Shown: positions 37,463 through 45,988, numbered from the stretch's first letter. The stretch: DNA of 64,000 nucleotides from [Enterobacter] lignolyticus SCF1 (GCF_000164865.1 NC_014618.1:2232001-2296000), one strand, 5' to 3'. A program made the numbers and translations. The notes: generated from the letters alone by a model not told the origin.

Positions 37463-38065
37463 ATGCATTACTACTATGTTCGCTATTTATCGCCGCGGAA
37501 CGTCTGGTCCGACGCGTTAAGCCAGGGGTTCAGTCATCTGGCGTCTGTTAACCCGGAATGGTGCTGGTCAGCGCTGTCGTCCGACGACGAAAACGCGGCG
37601 CCGAACCTGTCGGTTATCGATTTGACCGGCGGGCAGGACGCTGATATCGTCGCGCTGGCCGCCGCTCAGGGCCCGCTGCTGGCGCTGGTGCGCGCGACGC
37701 AAAAGCGCCTGATAGCCGATCTGCTGAGGCAAAGCCGCTGTTCGCTGCTGTGCGTCGATGAGCATCAGCTGGCGATGAGTGAAATCGTTGAATGCAGCCA
37801 CCGCCACAGGCGTTTTTTAAGCGCCTTCGTGCGGGGGATAAAGGACGGGCAGACGCCGGACCCGGCACCCGTTTCGCTAACGGAAACCGAATCAAAAATT
37901 CTGGCATTTCTTCGCGACGGGAAAAGCGGAGTGGAAATATCGCGCTCGCTGTTTCGCAGCCAAAAAACGATCAGCTCGCATAAGCGTAATATTATGCGCA
38001 AATTTGGCGTGACCGACGACCTGGCGCTGAAACGAAAGCTGCAGGTGCAGGAAATAACCCTATAG
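37463..38065 (+). CDS. LuxR/NarL-type regulator, second of tandem pair
   Basis: A 200-residue protein with HTH_LuxR at about 137-195 (LTETESKILAFLRDGKSGVE, KTISSHKRNIMRKFGV). The N-terminal region (SVIDLTGGQDADIVALAAA, LLALVRATQKR) has receiver-like strands but no recognisable acidic pocket. Codon use is higher in GC than in the preceding gene, so the pair may not have a common recent origin. Probably works with the upstream protein; no target in the neighbourhood is obvious, although the fimbrial operon at 49.7 kb ends with a related regulator. Confidence 0.75.
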   Translation: MHYYYVRYLSPRNVWSDALSQGFSHLASVNPEWCWSALSSDDENAAPNLSVIDLTGGQDADIVALAAAQGPLLALVRATQKRLIADLLRQSRCSLLCVDEHQLAMSEIVECSHRHRRFLSAFVRGIKDGQTPDPAPVSLTETESKILAFLRDGKSGVEISRSLFRSQKTISSHKRNIMRKFGVTDDLALKRKLQVQEITL

Positions 38066-38086
38066 CTGGCGGCCTGATAGGCTATT

Positions 38087-38123
38087 AATAAAGGCAGTAG
38101 AGGGGGGCTCTGCTGCCTTTATT
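38087..38123. terminator. Bidirectional terminator
   Basis: AATAAAGGCAG(T)AGAG and CTCT(G)CTGCCTTTATT form a 16-base stem around GGGGG, between the converging LuxR-type gene and the small secreted-protein gene, with TTTATTATTT on one side and AATAAA (T run on the minus strand) on the other. Confidence 0.85.
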
Positions 38124-38125
38124 AT

Positions 38126-38365
38126 TTACTGGCTCACGGCTTTTTTCGCTTTGGACTTCGCGTTGTTACAGGCGGTCTGGTTTTTAGAACAGGCCTCTTT
38201 TGCCGCCTGCGCTTCTTTTTTCGCCTGCGATTTTGCGTTTGCGCACTGCGTTGGGTTGCTCTGGCATGCGGCTTTTGCATTTGCGACGGCCTGGCCATTC
38301 GCCGCGTTCGCCATACCGCAAACCATAAATGTGCATGCAGCAATTAACAGTGTGACCTTTTTCAT
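38126..38365 (-). CDS. Small secreted Cys/Lys/Ala repeat protein
   Basis: A 79-residue protein with a clear signal peptide (MKKVTLLIAACTFMVCGMANA, cleavage about 21/22). The mature part of about 57 residues holds two copies of a unit: ACQSNPTQCANAKSQAKK and ACSKNQTACNNAKSKAKK, each with a C-x6-C pair, suggesting two helical hairpins closed by disulfides, with very basic tails (about 12 Lys). I do not recognise a named family; it is a small periplasmic or surface protein. Single gene with its own promoter region (38366-38606). Confidence 0.8.
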   Translation of the reverse strand: MKKVTLLIAACTFMVCGMANAANGQAVANAKAACQSNPTQCANAKSQAKKEAQAAKEACSKNQTACNNAKSKAKKAVSQ

Positions 38366-38560
38366 TTCACTATCCCGATGATTGTTTTTTTACCAAGTAA
38401 GCATTAACAGGGAAAATAAACCTGTGCGAGAAGAGTAATGAATTACAGCAGGGAAGTCGCGGGTAAATGATTAAGCAGGCGTAAATGGCTGCGGATAATT
38501 ATTTATTCATTGATGAATGTAAGTTTATTTGCCCGGCGCAACCCGCAATACGTTACGTAT

Positions 38561-38593
38561 AATGCGTACCTTTGGCAAATAAAGGTACGCATT
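38561..38593. terminator. Long hairpin after ttrA
   Basis: AATGCGTACCTTT and AAAGGTACGCATT make a perfect 13-base stem around GGCAAAT, 14 bases past the ttrA stop. It lacks a T tract on the minus strand, so it may protect the ttrBCA message 3' end or stop transcription only weakly. Confidence 0.6.
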
Positions 38594-38606
38594 TGCGCGT
38601 GGCAGG

Positions 38607-41600
38607 TCAGCCTGATTTGCTTATTTTTGCCGGCAGTCCCTGACGCACGGAGGCGCCGGTGACCCAGTCAAGCCAGGTACCGGCGACCGTCCGGGTCGGG
38701 TCCTGGAAGCCGAGATCGTTAATATTGATTCCTGAGGCAATCTGCGGCTGATGGGGCAGCGGTTCGCCGTCCAGCCAGTGCTGGCGCGCGCCCATCTCTT
38801 TATGTCCGTACCCGTGTTCAACGGCGATAACGCCGGGCATCACGCCCATCAGCAGGCTTACCTGCGCCTCGACGCTGCCGCCGGGCGTGGTTATCTTCAC
38901 CTTATCGCCGTGGCGGAGGTGTAAACGCGCGCCGTCGGCCGGATTGATGGCGACCAGGTTCGACGGTTTAACGTGGTGCAGCCGCGCAATCATGGTGGTT
39001 GAGCTGCTCATCAGGTTTGATTTAAACGACATCAGCTGCATCGGCCAGTCAGAGGGCGGGTACACCTCGTCCAGCGCGCGCCCGTCGGATAGCCGCGGCG
39101 GATACCATTTCGGACAGCCGCTGTAGCGTTCACCGGTCATGGCATAGCGATGTACGGCGACCTCGCTGTTCCAGATTTGCAGCGGCGCCGCCCAGGGCGC
39201 GCCCACCGTTCCGTCCTGGCGCCCGGCGGCCTCCGGCGCGAACCGTCCGCCGCGGCTGTAGAGGAACGCCACCCGCAGGGCCTCTTCACGCTTGAGCGTA
39301 CGGGCGATCTCCGGCCAGATGTGGTCGACGCCGGAGAACGCGATATCCTGCGGGCTGGCCTCAGGCAGCGGTTTTTGCCCGGCGAACGCGATGTTTGCCG
39401 CCATCCGCAGATAGTAGTCCTCCGCCCGGTTTAGCGGCTGCGGATTGCCCTGGCTGTCGCTCAGCCCCCGATCGCCGAAGCCCGGCAGCTGCAGGCGTTT
39501 TGCCACCGCAATGCAGAATGCCTCCATCGAGACCGCTTCGCCGCTGGCCGTCCTGGACGTCGCTGGCGCGACAATCGGCCAGCGGGCGGTGGTGGTTTTG
39601 CTGGCGACGCCCGCCCACGGGGCGGTAAACCCCCAGCTCTCAAAGTTGTGGGTATCGGGGATCAGATAGTCCGCAAGGGCGGTGGTTTCGTTCATAAACG
39701 CGTCGATCGCGATAAACAGCGGCAGACGCTGCGGGTCTTTCAGCCGCTCGCCGATGGTCTGGCTCAGGCCGGGGACGCCGTACAGCGGGTTCGTCATGTT
39801 CGAAATCCACGCCTTCAGCGGATAGGGATACCCGTCCAGCGCCGAGGGCAGCAGCTCCGTGAGCTGCCCGGCGACGAACGGGTACCAGGGCGCTTTTGCC
39901 GGCCACGGAGAGCGGCCGCTGGCCTGCTTCTCGCGAAACTCCTCTGAGGTTTCATAGGCGGTTTTGCTGCGGGCGATGCTCAGACCCTTGGGGGCGACCT
40001 TGCCGGGAAACTGCGTCATGTTATAGCAGGGACCGTCGGTCAGGCCGTTGAACTTCCCGCCGCCGACAAAAACGCCGCCTTCCAGGCTCAGATTGCCCAG
40101 CAGCACGTTGAGCATCATCACCGACCAGGCGTTATAGAAGCCGTTACCGGACATCATTCCGCCGTGGGCGATGGCCGCAGCCTTGCGCCCGTGGGCGGTG
40201 AACGCCTGCGCCAGCGCGACGATCTGCGTCTGCGCGATGCCGCAATGGGCGCTGTACTGGGCGTAGGTTAAGGTTTCCGCCGCCTCCTTCAGGCACTGAA
40301 AGCTGCTTTTTACCGTCACCGACGAACCGTCTTTCAGCGTCAGCGGGCGATTAACCTCCAGCATGGCCTGCTCGCAGCGGCTGGCCGGAACGAGGTTGCC
40401 GTCCATATCAACCACCAGCGCGTCGTCGGCATCGGCGTCCATCTCTGCGAGATGCGCGGCCCTGAGGTGCTGCCCCGCCAGCGGGTGGTGGTCGTCGGTG
40501 ATAACCAGCCAGCTGGCGTTGGTCCAGCTCTTCTCGCCGCGGCGCTGCATCGCCTGCGGGTGCGGTATCCGCAGATAGCTTTCCTGATAGCGGCGGTTTT
40601 CGATAATCCAGCGGATCATCGCCATCGTCAGCGCCGAATCGGTGCCGGGCTTCACCGGCAGCCAGTGGCCGCGATCGTCCGCCAGTACGGTGGTCAGCGG
40701 AAGCGCCGGGGCGACCACCACGTAGTTGAAGCTTTCCCGCAGCCTGGCGCTGGCGAGCTGTCGCGCCTGACGTTTGAAGGGGTTGCCGGACTGGGCGGGC
40801 GACGTGCCGATGAACAGCGCAAACTCGACGTGCTCCCAGTCGGGCTTAACGTGCGGGTTTTTGTCCAGATCGCCAAGCGTGGCGCCGGAGCCGGCACGCC
40901 ACGACAGGCCGCAGTACGCGCCGTGGGCGCCGAAGTTTTTCGACCCGAAGCTGTTGATCGCAAAGCGTCGCAGAAAGCCGTCGCGTCCCTCGTCGCTGGT
41001 GTTGGTCACCAGCAGCTGGTTGGCCTTCGGACCAAACGCCGGGTGCGCCGGGTCGATCGGCGTTTGCAGGTCGCGAATAGCGCGCAGACCGTCCACATGC
41101 CCCTCGCCAAACAGATTACCGCCTTCCGTCACCTCGTCGATCAGCTGCTCAAAGCTGATGCTCCGCCATTTGCCTTCGCCGCGTTTTCCCGCCCGCTTCA
41201 TCGGCGTCAGGATGCGGTGCGGGCTGTAGAGGCTTTCCAGCAGCGTCGCGCCGCGGGCGCAGGCCGTCGAACGGGATTCCAGGCCGCTTTCTCCGGCGAG
41301 TTTCGCCATGGCCTGCGCAAACGGCAGGGCGGCGTCGAACGGATGCTCCTGGGAGAGCGGGTGCCACGGGTTTCCGGCGATGCGCAGCACGGTATTGGTT
41401 TTACGGTCCACCCGCACCCGCAGACCGCACTGGGTCCAGCAGCCGAAGCACTGGGTCATCGACAGGCTCTGATCGGGACTGGCGCGCCACGGGCCGAGGG
41501 CGGTCGCCTCAGGCGCCAGCGCGTTGCCGAAAATACGGTCGCGGGTGATTTTCCCCGAGGTGCCGTTCACCAGCCCCTCGACCGCGCGTTTCGCGATATC

Positions 41601-41681
41601 GCGGTAGCTCAGCCCGAAAGCCGCAAAGCCGCCTGCGGCCAGACCGATTTTCAGCCACTGCCGACGTGATAATTTAGCCAT
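38607..41681 (-). CDS. ttrA: Tetrathionate reductase catalytic subunit TtrA
   Basis: A 1024-residue bis-MGD molybdoenzyme that reduces tetrathionate to thiosulfate in the periplasm. A Tat signal (SRRQWLKIGLAAGGFAAFG) begins the protein; a [4Fe-4S] motif CFGCWTQCGLRVRV lies near residue 80, followed by the molybdopterin oxidoreductase domains and a C-terminal dinucleotide-binding domain (HLRHGDKVKITTPGG). Length is close to Salmonella TtrA. It is last in ttrBCA, overlapping ttrC by 8 bases. Confidence 0.96.
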   Translation of the reverse strand: MAKLSRRQWLKIGLAAGGFAAFGLSYRDIAKRAVEGLVNGTSGKITRDRIFGNALAPEATALGPWRASPDQSLSMTQCFGCWTQCGLRVRVDRKTNTVLRIAGNPWHPLSQEHPFDAALPFAQAMAKLAGESGLESRSTACARGATLLESLYSPHRILTPMKRAGKRGEGKWRSISFEQLIDEVTEGGNLFGEGHVDGLRAIRDLQTPIDPAHPAFGPKANQLLVTNTSDEGRDGFLRRFAINSFGSKNFGAHGAYCGLSWRAGSGATLGDLDKNPHVKPDWEHVEFALFIGTSPAQSGNPFKRQARQLASARLRESFNYVVVAPALPLTTVLADDRGHWLPVKPGTDSALTMAMIRWIIENRRYQESYLRIPHPQAMQRRGEKSWTNASWLVITDDHHPLAGQHLRAAHLAEMDADADDALVVDMDGNLVPASRCEQAMLEVNRPLTLKDGSSVTVKSSFQCLKEAAETLTYAQYSAHCGIAQTQIVALAQAFTAHGRKAAAIAHGGMMSGNGFYNAWSVMMLNVLLGNLSLEGGVFVGGGKFNGLTDGPCYNMTQFPGKVAPKGLSIARSKTAYETSEEFREKQASGRSPWPAKAPWYPFVAGQLTELLPSALDGYPYPLKAWISNMTNPLYGVPGLSQTIGERLKDPQRLPLFIAIDAFMNETTALADYLIPDTHNFESWGFTAPWAGVASKTTTARWPIVAPATSRTASGEAVSMEAFCIAVAKRLQLPGFGDRGLSDSQGNPQPLNRAEDYYLRMAANIAFAGQKPLPEASPQDIAFSGVDHIWPEIARTLKREEALRVAFLYSRGGRFAPEAAGRQDGTVGAPWAAPLQIWNSEVAVHRYAMTGERYSGCPKWYPPRLSDGRALDEVYPPSDWPMQLMSFKSNLMSSSTTMIARLHHVKPSNLVAINPADGARLHLRHGDKVKITTPGGSVEAQVSLLMGVMPGVIAVEHGYGHKEMGARQHWLDGEPLPHQPQIASGININDLGFQDPTRTVAGTWLDWVTGASVRQGLPAKISKSG

Positions 41682-42696
41682 GTTGTCGTCTCCCTGAGAG
41701 CCAGCTCAGGCCCTCGTGAACGGTAATCATCAATGCTATCCACAGACCGAAGGTGCCGACGATGGCCAGCAGGCCATCTGTGCCGGGCGGCAGGTGGTAC
41801 GGGTTTGCCAGCGCGCTGTATTTGGGGATAGTTTGGCCGCCGATAAGAAAAGCCCAGCGCAGCAGCCAGCACAGCCCCATGGCGCTGAGCGCCAGAAGCA
41901 GGGCGGTCGCGCCGCCGATGGGGCGGAAACTTGCATACAGCGCGCCGCCGGTCGCCAGCAGCCACAGCGCGACGGTCGTCGTCATGTAGGTGCGCGCTTC
42001 GCCGCTCAGCTGCCACCACTGACGCAGGCTCTGCCCGGAGAGCGTGTCGCCCGCCATCCATGCCGTCATCACGGCTGCCAGCAGCGCCAGAGTGAAAAGG
42101 TGGCTTCGCGCCAGCGTTCTGGCGAGGGCGGTATGCTGGCGCAGCAGCGCGGCGAGGATCGCCAGCAGCGCCTGCAGGGCGCTCACGAACATGGCGAGCG
42201 GGAACCCGTAGCTAAACCACAGCGGCCGCGCCAGTACCACGGAGACTTCCCGGCCGGTATACAGCAGCAGACCAATAGCGGTGAGCGACGCGCCTGCCGC
42301 GACGGCGCCGCTCAGCGGCAGGCGCCGTCCGGTCAGGGCGTTGAGGTGGAAGCCGACGAACTCTATCCCCAGCAGCAGGGTAAACAAGGGTAAAAACAGC
42401 GCCCCCCACGGCATCCATGACCACGGCGTCGGCCAGGCGTAGAAGTGCCAGAAGCGGGCGGTCTGGTGCAGGTCCGCCGTCAGGGCCAGCGGGGCGGTAA
42501 TGGCGCAGGTCAGGGCGATAAACAGGCACAGGCGCTGCAGCTGCGGGCTGTGGTCGCGCGCTATCCAGCGGGCGCCTGCCGCCAGCAGAGCGGCGCAGGC
42601 GGCGATACCGATAAAGAAAAAGTACTGCACCGCCCAGGGCAGCCAGGTAATGGCCTGGGGCTGCGCCAGCACTTCGTCGATCATTATCCGTGACAT
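41674..42696 (-). CDS. ttrC: Tetrathionate reductase membrane subunit TtrC
   Basis: A 340-residue NrfD/PsrC-type quinol-oxidising membrane protein with about nine hydrophobic helices that passes electrons from menaquinol to TtrB. The N-terminus (AITWLPWAVQYFFFIGIAA) and the conserved GIEFVGFHLNALTGRRLPLS segment are typical. Starts inside ttrB (13-base overlap) and overlaps ttrA, so the three subunits are translationally coupled. Confidence 0.94.
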   Translation of the reverse strand: MSRIMIDEVLAQPQAITWLPWAVQYFFFIGIAACAALLAAGARWIARDHSPQLQRLCLFIALTCAITAPLALTADLHQTARFWHFYAWPTPWSWMPWGALFLPLFTLLLGIEFVGFHLNALTGRRLPLSGAVAAGASLTAIGLLLYTGREVSVVLARPLWFSYGFPLAMFVSALQALLAILAALLRQHTALARTLARSHLFTLALLAAVMTAWMAGDTLSGQSLRQWWQLSGEARTYMTTTVALWLLATGGALYASFRPIGGATALLLALSAMGLCWLLRWAFLIGGQTIPKYSALANPYHLPPGTDGLLAIVGTFGLWIALMITVHEGLSWLSGRRQHG

Positions 42697-43433
42697 AGTT
42701 CCACCTCCTGCCAGAGCGACGGCTGGGCATGCCCCTGAAGCGGGGTGACAAAGGCATCGTCCAGTCCCAGATAAAACACCTGCGGCCGCGTGTTATTCTC
42801 CGGCTTGAGCACCTTTACCTCCGCGTGGTGCTGGGCCAGCAGCCTGCTGATGGCGCTGTCCGGGTCTTTGAGGTCGCCGATAATCCTTGCGCCGCCTACG
42901 CAGGACTCCACGCAGGCGGGCAGCAGCCCCACCTCCAGCCGGTGCGCGCAAAAGGTGCATTTGTCCGCGGTCTGGGTGTCGTGGTTGATAAAGCGCGCAT
43001 CGTACGGGCACGCCTGTACGCAGTAGGCGCAGCCGACGCAGCGGGTGTTGTCGATAACCACAATCCCGTCTTTGCGCTGAAAGGTGGCCTGCACCGGACA
43101 CACCGGCACGCACGGCGGAGAATCGCAGTGGTTGCACAGCCGGGGCAGCAGCACGTTCGTCACCTCGTCGCGCCCGGCCAGCCTGACCTGATACTGGTTG
43201 ACGGTGGTGCGAAACGCGCCCTGCGGCGTCTGGTTTTCGATGGCGCAGCTGACGGTGCAGGACTGGCAGCCGATGCAGCGGCGCAGGTCGATGAGCATCG
43301 CATAGCGATGCTGCTCCGATCCTTCCCGACGTTCGGGCCGCAGGGCAATCGACGCCTGCGCGAGGGGGACCAGCGATGCGCCGGCGGTAATTACGCCCAG
43401 CTGTTGTAAAAATTGTCGTTTACTGATGTCCAT
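42684..43433 (-). CDS. ttrB: Tetrathionate reductase electron-transfer subunit TtrB
   Basis: A 249-residue periplasmic ferredoxin-like protein with four [4Fe-4S] cluster motifs: CIGCQSC...C, CNHCDSPPCVPVCP, CVGCAYCVQACP and CTFCAHRLEVGLLPACVESC. The signal DISKRQFLQQLGVITAGASL has Lys-Arg in place of the twin Arg, the natural exception first described for Salmonella TtrB. First gene of ttrBCA, 145 bases of shared promoter from ttrS. Confidence 0.95.
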   Translation of the reverse strand: MDISKRQFLQQLGVITAGASLVPLAQASIALRPERREGSEQHRYAMLIDLRRCIGCQSCTVSCAIENQTPQGAFRTTVNQYQVRLAGRDEVTNVLLPRLCNHCDSPPCVPVCPVQATFQRKDGIVVIDNTRCVGCAYCVQACPYDARFINHDTQTADKCTFCAHRLEVGLLPACVESCVGGARIIGDLKDPDSAISRLLAQHHAEVKVLKPENNTRPQVFYLGLDDAFVTPLQGHAQPSLWQEVELCHG

Positions 43434-43500
43434 GGCACCTCCGCTGCGTTCGCGGTTAAGAGAAAGGTGAAGCTCGGCAACGCATAATCAAACGCTATGA

Positions 43501-43513
43501 TTTACAGTGTAAA
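43501..43513. promoter_or_regulatory. Palindrome 1 in the ttrB-ttrS gap
   Basis: TTTACAGTGTAAA is an inverted repeat with a single central base, 68 bases before the ttrB start. Candidate binding site for TtrR or another regulator of the divergent operons. Confidence 0.45.
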
Positions 43514-43536
43514 AACTCTCTCTGGTCAGCCTCTAT

Positions 43537-43550
43537 TGTGGTTAACCACA
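43537..43550. promoter_or_regulatory. Palindrome 2 in the ttrB-ttrS gap
   Basis: TGTGGTTAACCACA is a perfect 14-base palindrome near the middle of the divergent region. Its central placement suits control of both ttrBCA and ttrSR. Confidence 0.5.
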
Positions 43551-43564
43551 TATACGGACGGGGA

Positions 43565-43578
43565 TTGATCTAAAACAA
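43565..43578. promoter_or_regulatory. FNR-like site near ttrS
   Basis: TTGATCTAAAACAA matches nine of ten defined positions of TTGATNNNNATCAA. Anaerobic FNR dependence of ttr is known in Salmonella; this site is 145 bases from ttrB and 33 from ttrS, so its target is uncertain. Confidence 0.45.
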
Positions 43579-43611
43579 ATGCCGAGGTTTCATGTCTGGT
43601 ATGAATGCGTC

Positions 43612-45354
43612 ATGAAAAACATCATCCTGCTGACGCTCTGTTTACTGCTCTCTCCCGCGCTTGCGGCGGCGCAGTGGACGATCGGCATTCTGGCCCTGCG
43701 CGGTGACACTGTCACGCAGACGCAGTGGCAGCCGCTGGTGGACGCGCTCAATCGTGCAGTCCCCGGCGAACATTTTCAGCTGCAGCCGCTCGACCTGGCG
43801 GGAATGCGGGAGGCGGTCAACCAGCAGCGCATTCAGTTTGTGCTCACCAATCCGGCGCAGTTTGTGCAGCTCAACAGCAACTATCATCTGCGCTGGCTGG
43901 CGTCGCTGCGTGGGGCAAGCGCCGGCGAAGAAACCAGCAAAGCCACCGGCAGCGTAATTCTGGTGCGCCGCGACAGCGCGATTACCGCTGCGCACGATCT
44001 TATCGGTACGACGGTCGGCGCGGTGGACCCGCTGGCGTTTGGCGGCTATCTGCTGGGGTTCAAGGCGCTGCATGACGCCGGGCTGCGCCCCGGCGACGAT
44101 TTTCGCCTGCGCTTTAGCGGATTCCCGGCGGATGCCCTGATTTATCTGCTGCGCGAAGAGGCGATTTCGGCGGCGATCGTGCCGGTATGTCTGCTGGAAA
44201 GCATGGATAAAGAGGGGCTGGTGGATAAACGGCGGTTTCGCGCGCTGCTGGCGAAGCCTTCCGCGCAGCCGTGCCTCGTCAGCACGGCGCTGTATCCTGA
44301 CTGGTCCTTTGGCGCGCTGCCGGGGGTGAACGACGCGGTGGCGGATGCCGTCACGCGGGCGCTGCTCGCCCGTCATGCCGGGGATGCTTACCGCTGGGGC
44401 GCGCCGACCTCCACCAGCGAGGTGGAATCGCTGCTGCGCGAGCTGAACCAGCATCCGGAGCAGCAGCGGCTGGGCCTGACGGTCAAAAGCTGGCTGATTC
44501 AGCATCAGCTGACGCTGGGTATCCTGCTGGCGGTCCTGCTGCTCGCGCTGGCCAACTACATCTGGGTGATGATTCTGGTCAACCGTCGCGGGCGGGCATT
44601 AGAGAAGGCCAACGACGCACTGCGCAGCCAGCAGCAGGCGCTGGAGCAGGCGCGGCGCATGAGCCTGCTGGGGGAGATGGCGTCAGGCTTCGCCCATGAG
44701 CTTAACCAGCCGCTGTCGGCGATCCGCATGTATGCGCAGGGCTGCCTGTTGCGCCTGCCTGATAACGGGGAGCCGCAGCCGGTGCGGGAGGCGATAGACC
44801 AGATAGAAAAACAGGCCGGGCGCGGCGGCGATATTATTCGCAACCTGCGCCAGTGGGCCAGCGGCGAAAATGGCGCGGATAGCGCGCCGACGACGTGGGT
44901 GACGGCGAGCGTTATCGACACGCTGTCGCGCGTCTGGGCGCTGCTGCGGATGACCCAGACCTGCCCTGGCGTATCGCTGAACGTCGACGGCGACCGGGCG
45001 CTGACGGTGACTTTACCGCCGGTGCTGCTGGAGCAGGTGCTGGCAAATGTGGTGTTGAACGCCGTGCAGGCCGGAGCAACGTCGCTGTGGGTCACGCTTA
45101 TCCGCGAGGAGGCGCATCTGACGCTGACCCTTGCGGATAATGCGGGCGGCATTGCGCCTGCGCAGATGGCGGCGATTTTCCAGCCTTTTCGCAGCACGCG
45201 CCGGGACGGTATGGGGCTGGGGCTGGTCATAAGCCAGCGTCTGCTGCGCAACGTTAAAGGCGATATTCAGCTGGAAAATCATATAGCGCCGGATGGACGG
45301 CAGGGATTACGGGTCACGCTGGCGTTGCCGCGACGGCCGACGGAGGAACAATGA
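43612..45354 (+). CDS. ttrS: Tetrathionate sensor kinase TtrS
   Basis: A 580-residue membrane histidine kinase. After a signal peptide (through ALAAAQ near residue 20) comes a PhnD-like periplasmic binding domain (about 22-285) that senses tetrathionate, one membrane helix (about 300-325, LGILLAVLLLALANYIWVMI), a coiled linker, the dimerisation box GFAHELNQPLSAIRMY with His362, and an ATPase domain (NVVLNAVQAG, LADNAGGIA, GMGLGLVISQRLL). The ATG at 43612 starts the leader; an earlier ATG at 43579 has no better ribosome site. Overlaps ttrR by ATGA. Confidence 0.93.
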   Translation: MKNIILLTLCLLLSPALAAAQWTIGILALRGDTVTQTQWQPLVDALNRAVPGEHFQLQPLDLAGMREAVNQQRIQFVLTNPAQFVQLNSNYHLRWLASLRGASAGEETSKATGSVILVRRDSAITAAHDLIGTTVGAVDPLAFGGYLLGFKALHDAGLRPGDDFRLRFSGFPADALIYLLREEAISAAIVPVCLLESMDKEGLVDKRRFRALLAKPSAQPCLVSTALYPDWSFGALPGVNDAVADAVTRALLARHAGDAYRWGAPTSTSEVESLLRELNQHPEQQRLGLTVKSWLIQHQLTLGILLAVLLLALANYIWVMILVNRRGRALEKANDALRSQQQALEQARRMSLLGEMASGFAHELNQPLSAIRMYAQGCLLRLPDNGEPQPVREAIDQIEKQAGRGGDIIRNLRQWASGENGADSAPTTWVTASVIDTLSRVWALLRMTQTCPGVSLNVDGDRALTVTLPPVLLEQVLANVVLNAVQAGATSLWVTLIREEAHLTLTLADNAGGIAPAQMAAIFQPFRSTRRDGMGLGLVISQRLLRNVKGDIQLENHIAPDGRQGLRVTLALPRRPTEEQ

Positions 45355-45950
45355 TTCACCTGGTGGACGATGACGAGGCGGTGACCGACGCGTGCCGCTT
45401 TTTACTGGCCGCAATGGGCTACGAGGTGCAGTGCTGGAACAACAGCGGCGCGTTTCTGGCGCAGGCCGGGCTGCATCAGGAGGGCGTTGCTCTGCTCGAT
45501 ATGCGTATGCCGCCGCCGGACGGGCATGCCATCTTTGCGCACCTGCGCCGTGAGCGCAGCACCCTTGCGGTAGTCTTCCTGACCGGCCATGGCGATGTGG
45601 GGATGGCGGTAGAGGAGATGAAGCTGGGCGCGGTGGATTTTCTGCAAAAACCGGTGGCGCAGGAGCCGCTGCGCGCGGCCATCGCGCGGGGCTACCAGCA
45701 CTCGCGGCAACGGCTGGAAACCGCACAGGTAAGGCAGCGCTACGCGTCGCTGACGGCAAAAGAAAAGCAGGTGGCGGGGCTGGTGGTGAGCGGGTCGATG
45801 AACAAGGACATCGCCGATAAGCTCAGTGTTTCCCTGCGCACCGTTGAGGTCCATCGCGCCAGGGTGATGGACAAAATGGCGGCCGCCAGCCTGGCGGTGC
45901 TGGTATCCCAGCTGGATAAGCTGCGGGACGACGACGCGCATCCGGCATAG
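45351..45950 (+). CDS. ttrR: Tetrathionate response regulator TtrR
   Basis: A 199-residue FixJ-like response regulator. The acidic pocket is VDDDEAV (Asp6-8) and the phosphoacceptor is Asp50 in ALLDMRMPPPDG; Lys in FLQKPVAQE completes the receiver. A LuxR helix-turn-helix follows (LTAKEKQVAGLVVSGSMNKD, TVEVHRARVMDKM). It activates ttrBCA on tetrathionate. The IS200 element begins just after its stop. Confidence 0.94.
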   Translation: MIHLVDDDEAVTDACRFLLAAMGYEVQCWNNSGAFLAQAGLHQEGVALLDMRMPPPDGHAIFAHLRRERSTLAVVFLTGHGDVGMAVEEMKLGAVDFLQKPVAQEPLRAAIARGYQHSRQRLETAQVRQRYASLTAKEKQVAGLVVSGSMNKDIADKLSVSLRTVEVHRARVMDKMAAASLAVLVSQLDKLRDDDAHPA

Positions 45951-45964
45951 ATCAGAATAAATAT

Positions 45965-45988
45965 CCTCCGGCATAGCCGGAGGTTTTT
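45965..45988 (+). terminator. IS200 right-end hairpin acting as ttrR terminator
   Basis: CCTCCGGC and GCCGGAGG flank ATA and are followed by TTTTT on the plus strand, 14 bases past the ttrR stop. It is part of IS200 but has the form of an intrinsic terminator for ttrSR. Confidence 0.7.

Noticed and set aside
40452..41669. A 405-codon open frame antisense to ttrA
   Set aside because: Shadow of the molybdoenzyme gene with no ribosome site or domain.
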